From Aspidapion aeneum (taxonomy: Eukaryota > Arthropoda > Insecta > Coleoptera > Brentidae), in NCBI GenBank assembly GCA_963576565.1, contig OY755042.1, forward strand, positions 8,952,372 through 9,016,371: DNA of 64,000 nucleotides. The letters are read 5' to 3'. A program made the position numbers and the translations under genes. The first letter of the stretch is position 1. Each line of letters opens with the position of its first letter. The notes under the pieces are model-generated. The model ran no database searches and was not told where the DNA came from. It saw only the letters and a program-made list of their open reading frames with translations. Shown here piece by piece: positions 32,990-44,283 of the stretch.

Positions 32990-34355
32990 ATAGATAAAGG
33001 ATTTTTGCTTCGGTTCAGTCAGTTTTTATTAGATAGGCAACTCCGGCTGTTTGACAGATCATTAACTCTGTGGCGCCCACTACTGAGCTGAGTGATGAAC
33101 TAAAAGTTGAGGCGGGATATTTTAATCGCCTTTTATAATAAATTTTCTTTAATTTTAAAGTTTTTTTCAAATTTTTAATCAGTCAATATTTTATAAAGAC
33201 ATACAATGTATTTATAAGATATAAACAGATGAAAACATTTTTGAAATGAGTTTTTATTATTATAAAAAAAGCTATAAATAAAAACTAAATTAACGACTAA
33301 CTATAGATGAAATAATACATAGTTTAATTGATTGGAAAAGTAAAATATAATGAAAAACCAAACACTATCCAGTATATTTAAATTTGCTTTTAACATTTCT
33401 GGTGAGTGATGAGTGAATAAATAATGAAAAAGTTGTTCGTGAAGAGAACCATTCTTAAATGTCTACTTTTTAACAGCTTGGCGAAAATCTGACGTGATTT
33501 AAAAGTACCTTCTCACCTTGGTTGTAATTTGTGTAAGCTATGTTTCAAAGCAGTATATACATAGCTTATCAGTGGTCGCACATATCATCCAAAAGCTGAA
33601 AACAATAAAAAAATCAACCACGTTAATTATATGTACTAGATTATGGTAAGATAAAGATTTAAAATTAGGGAATAAATTTATTCAAAGTACATTACGCTGC
33701 TGGATAATCCCTCGTTTACCCATCAATTAAGCACAAATTTAGTGTTAATTTTGTATGTGTCTCCCTTTTACTTAATTTCAAAAGAAAGAGATAGACATAA
33801 AATTAACACTAAATTTGTGCTTAATTGATGGGCAAATAAGGCACCTACCAGGTATTGGAAACCTGTATTCAGAGTTCCGTAAAGTAAGCGATAAGAAGGT
33901 AAAAAGACACTACCAATACAAATTTTATCAAATGCCAATCTAACCTCAAATGAGAAAAGTTACCTTAAAATTTTCTGGAAGACTATGCATCTTATACTCG
34001 TTTGAACTTTAGACACTTCACCCAGGAAAGCAACTAGAAATTCTCATTGTTTTAATTTAAAAATTGCAAAAGTTACAAATTTAACAAAATTTAATTTTAA
34101 TGCGTCACAGTAGCAAAGATTACCTACATAAGCCAAAAAGATAGATTTAGAATAAACCCGCAATTGTCTGAAATAAAATGCGGTGGAAGAGGTTTTTCTA
34201 CCTGAATAAAAGGGAGACGGAAAATCCAAACCACAGATAATTCTAAAAAAAAAAATAGAATAAGGAACAAACGCGCGACCGCAGCGTCTGTTTTCAGCTT
34301 AGTGAGTACTCTAACATAACGACCTGTCAAATTGCATTGAGTTTCCTAGGCATGA
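32990..34355. mobile_element. Non-autonomous DNA transposon, copy B (inverse of copy A), with 8-bp duplication
   Basis: CTACCGTC lies at 32982-32989 and 34356-34363. The element reads ATAGATAAAGG to CCTAGGCATGA, the reverse orientation of copy A at 15122-15962, and is alignable over all of A. It carries about 540 extra bases at 33309-33850. The two copies differ by scattered substitutions and small indels. Confidence 0.85.
33309..33850. mobile_element. Insertion inside copy B, with a 114-bp palindrome
   Basis: This sequence is absent from copy A. It includes the palindrome 33719-33832, whose arms CCCATCAATTAAGCACAAAT onward match perfectly for 34 bp. The exact borders are blurred by local changes, so no target duplication is claimed. 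Confidence 0.55.
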
Positions 34356-34559
34356 CTACCGTCATGTTGCGATAGGTGTGTGTGTACTGATTTTTGCGGC
34401 AACCGCTGCAGCACCTCTGCGACACCGCGCTGCAGAAAAACTCATGTGTCTACCGGCGCTTATATTAGTGTTTACGCTTCATACCGTTGCGTTCGGACAA
34501 CTACATTCGCGTGTGGAAGGGTAACACTTTTAATACTTGTTGGATAATGGTAGTGACCA

Positions 34560-34690
34560 AGTAGTAAATGCGGAAAGATACGCTTTTCCGCACGCTATTG
34601 CAGATCGACGAAAGACTAAAGCAGAGTTCAGGAAGCTGCAAAAAAGTTACTAGATATATACACTATTTTTCTACAGGCGTGGCAAATGGG
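34560..34690. repeat. Relative of the GTGCGGAAAAG hairpin MITE
   Basis: ATGCGGAAAG, CTTTTCCGCACGC and ATTGCAGAT (34567-34608), then CACTATTTTTCTACAGGCGTG (about 34661), parallel the 20065-20194 arrangement in the same order. Confidence 0.5.
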
Positions 34691-34983
34691 TTTGGCCGAC
34701 TTGAACCTCTGTGATTGACTTAAAATAAGTTTTTATCTGTCCCTTCACGGAAATAATTTTTGAATTATATTTTTCCTATAAGAACTGATTTTATCCAATA
34801 TTGAGTTCATATAGCACTATATAATGTACGACATGCTTCAACTTTTAGATTTGATTCCTAAAGCGCACTTACGAAATTATAGAGTTTTGTATTTTCATGA
34901 ATCAGGTTATTGTAGATTTACCAAATGGGTGTTATTTTTATTTAAAAAAAAATATTTCAAGAAAATTGATTTAGTAATAACGA

Positions 34984-35402
34984 ATTTATCGGGAAATCGG
35001 TTCAGTAGTAATGAATTTATAAGGATAAAAATGTAGACATAATTGGCAAGGCAATCGTATAATAGTCAAAACAATGGTTGAAACAAATTTTGTTTTTTTA
35101 GAACCACTGAACCGATTTTGCTGATTTGTACCTTGTTGTGTGTGGCCTGAATGCATCTTTTTTACTGGTTTAATAAAATAATTAAAACATGTTCCCAACA
35201 CAAGAATAAACGAGCATCTTTAAAGGGTACATTTTAAGTTTGTCCGCCATCTTGGATTTTGGGATATCTAAAAAAAATAGATTTAGTCAAAACTCTGTTT
35301 AATTCTCTGCCAAGTACAAGTTATCCCATTAAAATCCTATATATGTTTCAAAAGTTATAATGAAAAAAAAAATTGGCCGGATTTTTTTGGCCTACCCGGT
35401 AT
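34984..35402. mobile_element. Half of an ACCGGGTGGGCC-family transposon
   Basis: Matches the right half of the 48757-50231 element: GGTTCAGTAGTAATGAATTT, GGCAAGGCAATCGTATAAT, ACCACTGAACCGATTTTGC, CACAAGAATAAACGAGCAT, CCGCCATCTTGGATTTT, ending in GGCCTACCCGGTAT. No left partner is nearby. Confidence 0.7.
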
Positions 35403-36118
35403 GTGAAAGTTATAGGTGCAACTATTACTAGTAAGGGGGCTGGGCCGAGTGAGGGAGACCGAGGGGGAAATTAGTAAAATAGTGATGGTAAAAAATCTTA
35501 AAGCGTGCGTAGAAGAAATTTTTAAAATGAGGGTGGGTGAATGACATTAGGGGAGATGGGTGGGAGCAGGGAGGACTGCAAAGGAATTACAGCAAATTAG
35601 AGGGCATTTGCGATGGATGATCAAAAGAATTTAATTAAAATCGCCTGAAGTTTCGCTAATATGTATGCTACATTATGTAACAAAATGGCGTCTGAAGACC
35701 GCCATGTTACTTCATGTTTAAAGAAATATAGCTATAGCACCTTCGAGATCAGTAGCAATGCAACAACACCTTTTTTGTCAAAATCGGTTCAGCCGTTTAG
35801 CCTCTAGTGCGACACAAACATACAGATTTACATACATACATTCTTACATACCTACACATCCCAAGCGAAAAACATTACACTTTCTTTTGCCGTGCTGCAG
35901 TTGGGTAAAAAATAAACAAGTAGAAGAAGACGCTTTGAGCAGATTTGCTGAAGATGTTCGTTTTTTTGTTTTCGGTCTTTTTACTTATTTTACTGAATAC
36001 CTATTTTATTTTTAACATTTTCATTTGCCCTCCTCTAAATGTCATGCTGCGTAGGACCATGAGTGACATTATTTATACACCATAATTGTACATACAAAAA
36101 TTAAACAAATTTGTAAAT
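35403..36118. other. Spacer
   Basis: Holds AAAATCGGTTCAGCCGTTTA at about 35787, which resembles the motif in neighbouring repeats, followed by an ACATACATAC simple repeat (about 35815-35870). No gene. Confidence 0.35.
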
Positions 36119-36620
36119 AGCCCGCGTAGCAATGGCTAGAGAAGGTATTATTTTCGACGAAAATTTTTTTTTGAGATAACGCCAAAAATGTGTTATTTGG
36201 ATGTATTTTAACCTATCCTAGCAATATCGTCGTGATGTCTGTCTGTGTGTATATATTATTTCTGTCCGTAAAGCTATAGCTCCTAAACTGCTGAACCGAT
36301 TTTCATAAAATTTTCAGATAAAATAGTGTTCGACACTCGTACGAGCTGATTATATTTTGGTCAAAATCAATTAATGCTATTGACAGATTTTTGACAATTA
36401 AAAATTTTTAAAAGTGCTAACTTCTAACGGAGCATCGTATCAATACAGTGTTTTCGGAATATAGTGGACTATATTTTGCACAATAATGACCAAAAGCTTC
36501 GTAGGAGCTTTAGTTTCTGAGATATTTACAAAAAACTGTTTTCAAGGCTAATATATAATCATGGCTTTACTTGAAGTGTGATAATAGGCTAGCTAGGAAG
36601 GTGTTAGATCCGTCATGGAT
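36119..36620. repeat. Dispersed repeat family D, copy 3 (most complete)
   Basis: Starts with CCCGCGTAGCAATGGCTAGA and GAAGGTATTATTTTCGACGA, passes a TCGTCGTGATGTCTGTCT tract and ends near GATCCGTCATGGATCC. It is the reference for the family in this window. Confidence 0.75.
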
Positions 36621-37056
36621 CCATTTATTATTTATACAAAACATCCGGAATCCCTTATTATAACATACTTTACATACAAATGCATAGTAACTGTGTTCAG
36701 ACTAAATACATGTCAAATTTATAAATGAACATAAATGTATGAAAAAATTTCACACGAGTTCATTTGAACAATTTTGTGTGTTTCAGGCCTAATACTCTTG
36801 CGGTTTAACGCGTTTTAACATCGTTTGATGAGTATTTAGGTTAACCATAATTTATTTTACCCGCCGAATATAATTTAAAAGTTTTGGGTTGCGGATATTT
36901 TTTCGAAAACCATTTGTTAAAATAGTAAAGTAAATTTGTAGGGTTTTTCAAGAAAAAGCTGCAAAAGGCGTATATTTTTTATATTTGGCGTGGTAGTAGC
37001 TAACATCAAAAGTTAAATTTTCAATCCAGGATCCCCTACTTTCCGGCATCAGAATC

Positions 37057-37850
37057 CAAGATGGCGGCTGCCAAAGTTAAGAAAAAAAATGAATTCCCTG
37101 TTTTAAGAGAAATTAAATTAATTTTGATAAATTTTTTGTTTGTCTCCAATGTTTGGCATGACGGAAGCATCTGGATCCAAAACGAATACGTGCATCTTAT
37201 AGACAGTTCAATTGTCTTTCGAACGATATACTTAGAAGCTATGTAGCTTATTTACGTATAGCTGGCTTTAAATTTTGGTGCACGATGACAACCACGCGAC
37301 TGCATCATATGCCAAGTGCTGTGTAGGTGTACTTTTGAAGGCGACGCTTATGGTCAATCGTTTGAAGACCTACCGATTGGACTACCTTTTTGGGCGCTAT
37401 CAGTTTCAGCGTTGATCATTTAAGCGATGGCCATTTGGGCGTTTGGGTAATAGCCGTAAACAACAAAAAATAAAAATTCCTTTTTGCTAGGACTGTTGAA
37501 ATGGTCGGCGCCAAAACAGCAGGCATCCAAACAGTCGTCGCAAAAAAAAGGGGGTGTTAAGGCATTATTATTTTTTTTAAGTTTAAGCCTTCAAATGTAT
37601 ATCTAGCAGGACTTGGCATATAATGCAGTGTCGCGTGGCTGTGCATAAAATTTTTGAAAACAGCCATACGTATATAAGCTACATAGTCTTTGAGTACATT
37701 TTTCGAAAGCAAATTGATCTGGCTATAAGTCGCACCTATATATTTTGGCCTCAGATGCTTCCATCATGGCAAAAATCCGCTGCAAGCAAAAAAAATTTCT
37801 TTAACTTAAAAAAAGTATCAGTGCTACTCCTCGTCGTGTTAATATAGCTG
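37057..37850. mobile_element. Foldback FB4: diverged inverted arms
   Basis: Left arm (about 37095-37262) and right arm (about 37655-37830) are inverted. They share GGAAGCATCTG, GACTTATAG-like, CTTTCGAA and CTATGTAGCTTAT, then ACGTAT. The 390-bp interior is GC-richer, with GGGCGCTATCAG and ATTTGGGCGTTTGG words. Immediately left is CCAAGATGGCGGCTGCC (about 37058). No coding sequence. Confidence 0.55.
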
Positions 37851-39046
37851 TGTAGCTGCGTCATACATCAATCGATTGGAAATTTTACGAGCTTTAAAAA
37901 ATGTTATTACTAATTTTGACGTATTTCATATTGGTTGTCCAGAAATCTGTTACTGTTACAGAAACATAGATTTTTCCTAAAGTTACAAATTCAAGCTATC
38001 CTGGACAACTGAAAAGCTAAGTTGGATATTTTTTGTAGGTAGTTTCAATCTCTACAAGATTGTTTTTGAGAAAAAATTGTTTTAAAAAAATTTTTTTTAA
38101 GAAACTACCCCTATAAATTAAACCTCTTATCCTGTACTTTTCAACGCGTCTATTAAATTTTATTAGCAATCATTTCTCAAGGGTGTTTTTTGCAGAAATG
38201 AAAAATTGTTTTTAGACCTAATTGGGGTTTGCTGACCCCCCATGTGGGGGATAGATGGTTAAAATATGTTCGAAAATGCTGAAAAATAGTAAATTAAAAG
38301 AACCACAGTAAAACTAAACCAAGTTTTATTTTTTTTTTAAATCGCCACCCCCCCCCCCCATCCCTTTGGAGGGGTTGCACAGTGGTTCGGTACCATTTTC
38401 CAGATCTCCACTCCACGATTTTTTTTGAAAATTTTGACGTAATATACAATATTTTATCAGAAATAGGCAAGCGGGAACTAAAAACGGCCTATTTCAAACC
38501 TGACAATTAATTTAGGTATTATATTTAATCCATTTAATCAGTATATGATGATCAATATTGGGCTCTTTTGGAGGGTTTAACATACCATCAGGAGAGAAAA
38601 AGAAAATTCGACTATAGATGTACCCTAAAAATCGTCATGGTAATTATTGCTCATAATGCCGCCACTGACGCAGCTTGAGAAAAATAAAAAAATGTACTAT
38701 ACTCTATGCTTGTACCAATTTTTATAAAAATAGAAACTTAACCATAGTTTTCTTGAATTTGGATATATTCCCCGTCAATAGTAGGCGTTGGTGGACTGAA
38801 CTAGACGCGAATGCGGGGTATTATAACATAAAGTATAAGTTTAATACATTTGTCTAAATGTCTTTAGTGTCCGACCAGAATAAAAAGAGGGGCAAAACAG
38901 ATGGCTCAAATCAATCTATCTCCCTCTGTTTATAGCACTTTGATCTTATTGGGTTGTCTTCATTTTCAGCAAATTTACCAAGAACAAAATTTTAATATTA
39001 CAAGAAAAGACGGTACTCGTCTGGTACATTTAACGAAATCGAATCC
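37851..39046. other. Unassigned spacer
   Basis: A C run at about 38347-38359 and a palindromic GACCCCCCATGTGGGGG (38235-38251). No gene. Confidence 0.3.
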
Positions 39047-39047
39047 A

Positions 39048-39156
39048 GCCCGTTCATAAATCACACGCTTTTATTGGGTTTCTATTGTTACCGGTGGGCT
39101 GAAAGCGACCCTGGCCCGTTCACAATTCACACGCTTTTATTGGGTTTCTATTGTTA
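39048..39156. repeat. 66-bp direct duplication
   Basis: GCCCGTTCA...CACACGCTTTTATTGGGTTT occurs at 39048-39090 and 39114-39156 with a 23-bp linker. The copies differ at only a few bases. Confidence 0.7.
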
Positions 39157-39399
39157 TCATACACATTCTACACCAACAAAAAGAAACAGTGGCGTATCGT
39201 TTACTCTTTTTTAATGTTTTAATATAACTGTGTGGTGTTCCAATTTTTAAGAATGGTTTTGGATTTTTGCAATTTTTAGAAAGTTAATTGGTATTTTTTC
39301 TTTCTAGATTTGTACCAAATGAAATAGGTATATATATATATATAATAAGTATAAAAGTTTTGAAAAAATATTTATTTTTAAGAATGATAAGATATGGAG

Positions 39400-39667
39400 C
39401 AAGGGCGGATCCAGAGGTGCTTCTCGGGGGGGGGGGGGGGGCACTTTAGGTGACATTCTCTGTTGGTAAAAAACAGTATATATTTTATTGAATTAGTCAG
39501 TGGTTGTAATTTCGATGATAAAAACAATAGACACTTTCATGCGCCGCAGGCAAAAATTTTGAATTTTTATTAGCAAAAACATTACTTTTTACTCATTTTT
39601 TGTATATTCAAAAAATTCTCGGGGGGGGGGCAGGTGCCCCTGGTGCCCCCCCCTAGATCCGCCATTG
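39400..39667. mobile_element. hAT MITE with exact 8-bp duplication
   Basis: CAAGGGCGGATCCAGAGG at the left and its inverse (CTAGATCCGCCATTG) at the right end. ATATGGAG flanks both sides (39392-39399 and 39668-39675). Long G and C runs lie just inside both ends. It is 268 bp and non-coding. The CA...TG termini and 8-bp duplication support hAT. Confidence 0.85.
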
Positions 39668-40179
39668 ATATGGAGTTTTTTCCGCAAAAAAAGGCTTAGG
39701 AAGAGTAAAATATAAAATTAATACCGAATATTCATAAATTAAAAAATTACAGCACGCCACTGGGCAGAGAAAGATAGCGCTTATTGAAGCCTTTTTATTC
39801 TGGTCGGACAGTATCCGAGAACATTTATTTTTTCGATGTCTGCCTAGCACTCGAATTATCCCGATCGGATTTTTATTTAATTTTGTTTCCGTTAGCTCCA
39901 GTCGAAAGAAAGTATGTCAAGGATGAAAAAATTTATTTAACTTTTTGTGTTGTTTTATTTAAATGTACGTCTGTAGGCAATTGGAAAAAGTTGTCTTGCC
40001 TTCGTTTCACAGTTAATTATAAATAAATGAAAAGGAAAAGTTGAAAAAATTAAAAGTTCTCGGCAAGTTTGCCCGCAGCAAGTTCCAGCATGGCGGCCAC
40101 GTAGATTAAATGGATTTTTTTAAATTTTTCAAAAGACGTATTTTTAAGAAAAATATACACCGTCTCATTTAAAAATATT

Positions 40180-40380
40180 GTTTTATAGCAGGAGCTTGTG
40201 GTGAAATTTGAGACAAGGGAAGAATTTTTTTTGAAACTTGGTTATTTGTATTATTCTATCCTTTTTAGTTTTCGATCAACTTTCATTTCTTGATTTAGCC
40301 TACCGTTATTTCTGATACCTATTTATCTTTTTATTAAAACTTTGGAAAAAATAATGTTTTCGACAAAAATACACAAAAAA
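40180..40380. repeat. Direct repeat shared with 63500-63670
   Basis: Shared words: ACAAGGGAA/GCAAGGGAA, TTTTAGTTTTC, TTTAGCCTACC, GATACCTATTTATCTTTT and TTTGGAAAAAA. It is a diverged dispersed repeat of unknown type. Confidence 0.55.
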
Positions 40381-40501
40381 AACTTTATGACTACATAACT
40401 GTTGTTAAAAAGGCCTCTAGAAGCTATTGTTTACCGAAAAATCATCAGTCGTACCCATCATTGTTAAAATCAAACTATAATAGCGGACGGTGGGTATTTT
40501 T

Positions 40502-40549
40502 ACCGAACCGAACCGAACCGAACCGAACCGAACCGAACCGAACCGAACC
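40502..40549. repeat. (ACCGA)n pentanucleotide microsatellite
   Basis: Nine to ten perfect pentamers. The same pentamer is seeded in the FB1 core, near 16170 and in the degenerate array after 43310. Confidence 0.9.
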
Positions 40550-42955
40550 ACCTTAATGAGAAAATGTTTACATATTATTTTATTAGGATTTATTAACCAT
40601 ATAAATTATTTAAATCGCTAAAACCGCTATGATTTCAGACACCAATTTCATTAGCAAAAAGTAAACAAGGCCAACAAAAAAGTTTATGTCTCTCTCAAAA
40701 AAAAATGTTTGCAAGTTTTAATTTTCGTTGTAAGCTCTTTCATTTCGGGCTTGATTTTACCCTTATTTATTATGTTTGTCTTTTTAATAAAACTTTGTGA
40801 AGGTAACTTTCTGTTAATTAAAATACACACTATACAATCACACACCTGTATAGTTTTAGCAGCCGTTGCAATGTCCTTTATCGAAACCAAAGCCTCTTGC
40901 TGACACGCCATTGTGTACGTAATCGAACAGACTGCTTATTTCAAGGCTAAAGGGCGTGAACTGAATTACACTATGTTTTACATAACGAGAGAAGCATTTG
41001 TATCAGCCGCAAGGAACGCAAGGCGACGCTGCTCTCGGGTCAAATCAAGACCGAGGGTCAATGAATTCTTATTCGTTTTCTACGCGTACAAAAAAGACAA
41101 CTACTTACATGGTTGTTTTTTCTTATACACCCTTCTATTATGTACAAATAGCTTTATAACAAAAGATGGCGCTTTTCTAGCGCATAGGTTAGGGTCACTG
41201 CATCCTGGAAGCCTGGCGTCTCCAGGGGTAGCGACACTAAACATAACCTCATTTACGAAAAACGCAAATCTGACACTGTCAGCAGCGTAGCTTTTTTTAT
41301 GTTCAAAAAAATTAAATGGTTTAAAAATGTTACGTAAAGAACTGTCCGTCAGACCCGGTGTATATACACTTGACTGTCCAAATAAACAAACCTATAAAAA
41401 CTAAGTTTTTCATGATTTCAAAACCAAAAATATAGTTTGCATGTTTTATATATATTCTAAAATATAGAAAACTATTATGTTGGGTTTTGTATCATTTAAT
41501 AAATTTCTTTATGCTCTCTAGGGAATAAAAGTGTACGTTTAACCCCTTTTTCCATGGCTAAGGTAGTATTTCTTGTCCCCAGTGATTAAAAGTAATTTCT
41601 TTAAAATCATAAAGGCAAAATATAGGTTTTTGGATTATTTTATTTTATCATAATACAAAAAACAAAAAGGAATCAAGATATATACACGATAGCGTTTATT
41701 TTGTTGCTTCCAGCTTGCCGTAGCTTACTGTACTTTGCTGATGACTTGGTTCGTTTCGATTGTTATTGTGTCATTCGGCATAGAACATTGAGTTGTATAA
41801 AGCCCTGAAAGGGCTTTAGAGACGGAAAGACAAGGCATTTTTTATTGACCCTATCGAATTTGGTTTCTAACGGCGGGTATTTCTTTTACAATAAAAACAG
41901 AGATAGACATTATTGAACATGTGAAACGGACAAAGATAGGCTGATTTTGCATGCTAATAATACCCTAGATAATATATGGGTACTTTTATCTCTTTCACAC
42001 TGACGCCATAAGTTCGACAGGAAAGCAGCTGGCTACCTTTAATCCACCTGCCGTATTTTAAATGATTCTACCTGCTAGTCAATTTATACAGGGAAAACTG
42101 ATAGACAATGTTGTCTAAGTACGGAAATGAATTTTTTTGAATTTTGTGCGGGAATATTACAAAAAGAAATCTTAAAACGTTTAAAAACAAGTTTAGAAGT
42201 AACTATTTGAGTTCAAACATGGTCCGAAATTGTTTTTTGTGCAAAAGAAAAAAAAATCCATAAAAAAACAACATTTCATGGGTAAGTCGTCTTAACGGAT
42301 AGTTTTTGCTAAAACACGAGAAAGTTCAGTAGCGTCACGATAGATAGTTTTTTCTGCGACCGTGCGATTTTACCCTCACACATTTTGATTCAGAAAGTGT
42401 CACTTCCCCGCACGTTTTTTTGCATTGCATGAAAATTAACAAAAAGTATTTGATTTTCTTAAAAATGATTTTTTTTAAATGCTTACATACCGATTTTTAT
42501 CCAGTTGTTTTTGTTTTTTCTAACCAAACTTTTGACATGTCATGGTCGAGTTTCATACATCTTGATGAACTGTTACGCACACTGATCTATGTTTTTATAA
42601 ATTTCGATAAATTTAATGTTTTTTGGGGACTTTACAGTAATTTTAAGTTAAATTTTGGTCTTTCATCGCGAAAGTATATATTTATTATTATATGACCACC
42701 GCGACCGGTCTACAGGCCGGTATCATATGTGTATATCCTTCTAATGTCATTTGACAATCATGCTGTCTTACTTAATAAGGTCACTTAGTTTAATTAATAA
42801 ATTTGTCCTACATAATATAAAAGAAGAATAGAAACCAACAAAAAATTTGTGACACTTCGATTACCGATTTTATTTGATTGCGATGGATTAGGGTGACCAG
42901 ATTACGGTTTATTAGGGTGCCCAGAGTGCGGAAAAATTTTTTTTGAAAAAACAAC
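40550..42955. other. Unassigned spacer
   Basis: No gene recognised. The 125-codon plus frame at 40913-41290 has no recognisable motif. A small palindrome AAAGCCCTGAAAGGGCTTT lies at 41799-41817. Confidence 0.3.
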
Positions 42956-43310
42956 TAGGTAGGTTAGGTTTGGTTATGTTGGGTTAGGTTGGGTTAGGTT
43001 GGGTTAGGTTGGGTTAGGTTGGGTTAGGTTGGGTTAGGTTGGGTTAGGTTGGGTTAGGTTGGGTTAGGTTGGGTTAGGTTGGGTTAGGTTGGGTTAGGTT
43101 GGGTTAGGTTGGGTTAGGTTGGGTTAGGTTGGGTTAGGTTGGGTTAGGTTGGGTTAGGTTGGGTTAGGTTGGGTTAGGTTGTGTTAGGTTGGGTTAGATT
43201 GGGTTAGGTTGGGTTAGGTTGGGTTAGGTTGGGTTAGGTTGGGTTAGGTTGGGTTAGGTTGGGTTAGGTTGGGTTAGGTTGGATTAGGTGGGTTAGGTTG
43301 GTTCAGTTTG
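42956..43310 (+). repeat. Telomere-like decamer array (TTAGGTTGGG)n, about 30 copies
   Basis: From 42981 to about 43280 the decamer GGGTTAGGTT repeats in perfect register. Only a few variants occur (for example GTGTTAGGTT at 43181 and GGGTTAGATT at 43191). It can be read as the canonical arthropod telomere pentamer TTAGG alternating with TTGGG. It is internal to the window, so it is an interstitial array. High homogeneity suggests recent expansion. Confidence 0.95.
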
Positions 43311-43798
43311 ATTATGTTCGGTTAGGTTCCGCTAGGATTGTTTAGGTTAGGTTTAGCTATATTCGGTTAGGTTCGGTTTAGTTTAACCAAATCGAACCGA
43401 ACCAAACCGAATCTAACGGTTCGATTTGGTTTGGTTGGTTCCACTCGGTTCGGTTTGGTTCGGGTAGGTTTGGTTCAGTTTGATTTTGTTTGGTTAAGTT
43501 CGGCTAGGTTTAATTTGTTTTGGTTAGGTTCAGCCAGATTCGGTCTGGTTTGGTTTGGTTCGGTTCGTTTCGAATCGATTCGGTTAGGTTCAGTTTTCTT
43601 CGGCTAGGTTTGGTTCAGTTTGATTATGTTCGGTTAGGTTCCGCTAGGTTCAGTTTGTTTCGGTTAGGTTTACCTACATTCAGTTAGGTACGGTTTAGTT
43701 TAACCAAATCGAACCGAACCAAACCGAACCGTTAGATTCGGTTTGATTTGGTTCAATTCGATACGGATCGGTTCAGTTTGGTTTTGTTCGGTTAGACC
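43311..43798. repeat. Degenerate TTAGG/TTCGG pentamer tract, partly palindromic
   Basis: Words GGTTCGGTTT, GGTTAGGTTC and GGTTTGGTTC mix freely. Two inverted islands reading AACCAAATCGAACCGAACCA (about 43384 and 43702) make internal inverted repeats. A segment near 43611-43745 is a near duplicate of 43303-43420. Confidence 0.8.
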
Positions 43799-44283
43799 TT
43801 CGATAAATTTAAAAAAAGTAAATAATTATTAATTTTTAATGTTTTAAGGAATAAAAATTGATATAATGTTCAATTAAACTAATTTTTAATTGTAAAAATG
43901 TAGGAATCATAATTTTCTTGATTTTGTTATGAATTTAATGCTTTTTTAAAAATTGTGCATTTTTATAAAAGGACCAAAAAAACTGACCCGATTTCGATCA
44001 GTGACCTTAGTTATTTCAAGTTTTTGTTAACAGCTGATAGACGTCAGGGACCGTTTTGTTTCAGTTTGAAATGAGAAAATGCTTCTTTTGTAGCAATTTG
44101 TATGGGTTTTAATGGGGTTTTAAGAATTTTTCAATTTCAATTTTTTTAACAAAATCAACGATTTTCCGCAATTTTTTTTTAGAAATCACTATAAAATGGT
44201 CTAAAATTATCATTTTTCAAAAACTTCGTAGTTTTAAGAAAGGTGGTAAAACGTACCAGACCCCTGAAATGTGTTGCAGTCTA

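Larger units (their letters stand above)
31759..34461. mobile_element. MITE (about 450 bp when insertions are removed) split by two DNA transposons
   Basis: TTTAGCGCCGGTGCACACAC (31757) and the inverse of the right end (AAGCGCCGGTAGACACAT, ending about 34461) form long terminal inverted repeats. They continue through GTTTTTCTGxAGCGCGGTGT and CGCAG. Between them lie the insertions at 31961-32833 and 32990-34355. No target duplication was identified for the host MITE itself. Confidence 0.7.

Noticed and set aside
15122..34355. A single about 19-kb Polinton/Maverick with 0.8-1.3-kb inverted ends
   Set aside because: Each inverted copy has its own different 8-bp duplication, so they are two independent small insertions. 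No polymerase, integrase or capsid frames lie between.
40913..41290. 125-codon plus-strand frame as a gene
   Set aside because: No recognisable motif, no promoter or splice context and ordinary local composition.
41799..41817. Stem-loop as a transcription terminator
   Set aside because: Rho-independent terminators are bacterial; the window is eukaryotic and no gene precedes it.
42956..43310. True chromosome end
   Set aside because: More than 20 kb of ordinary sequence continues on the distal side.
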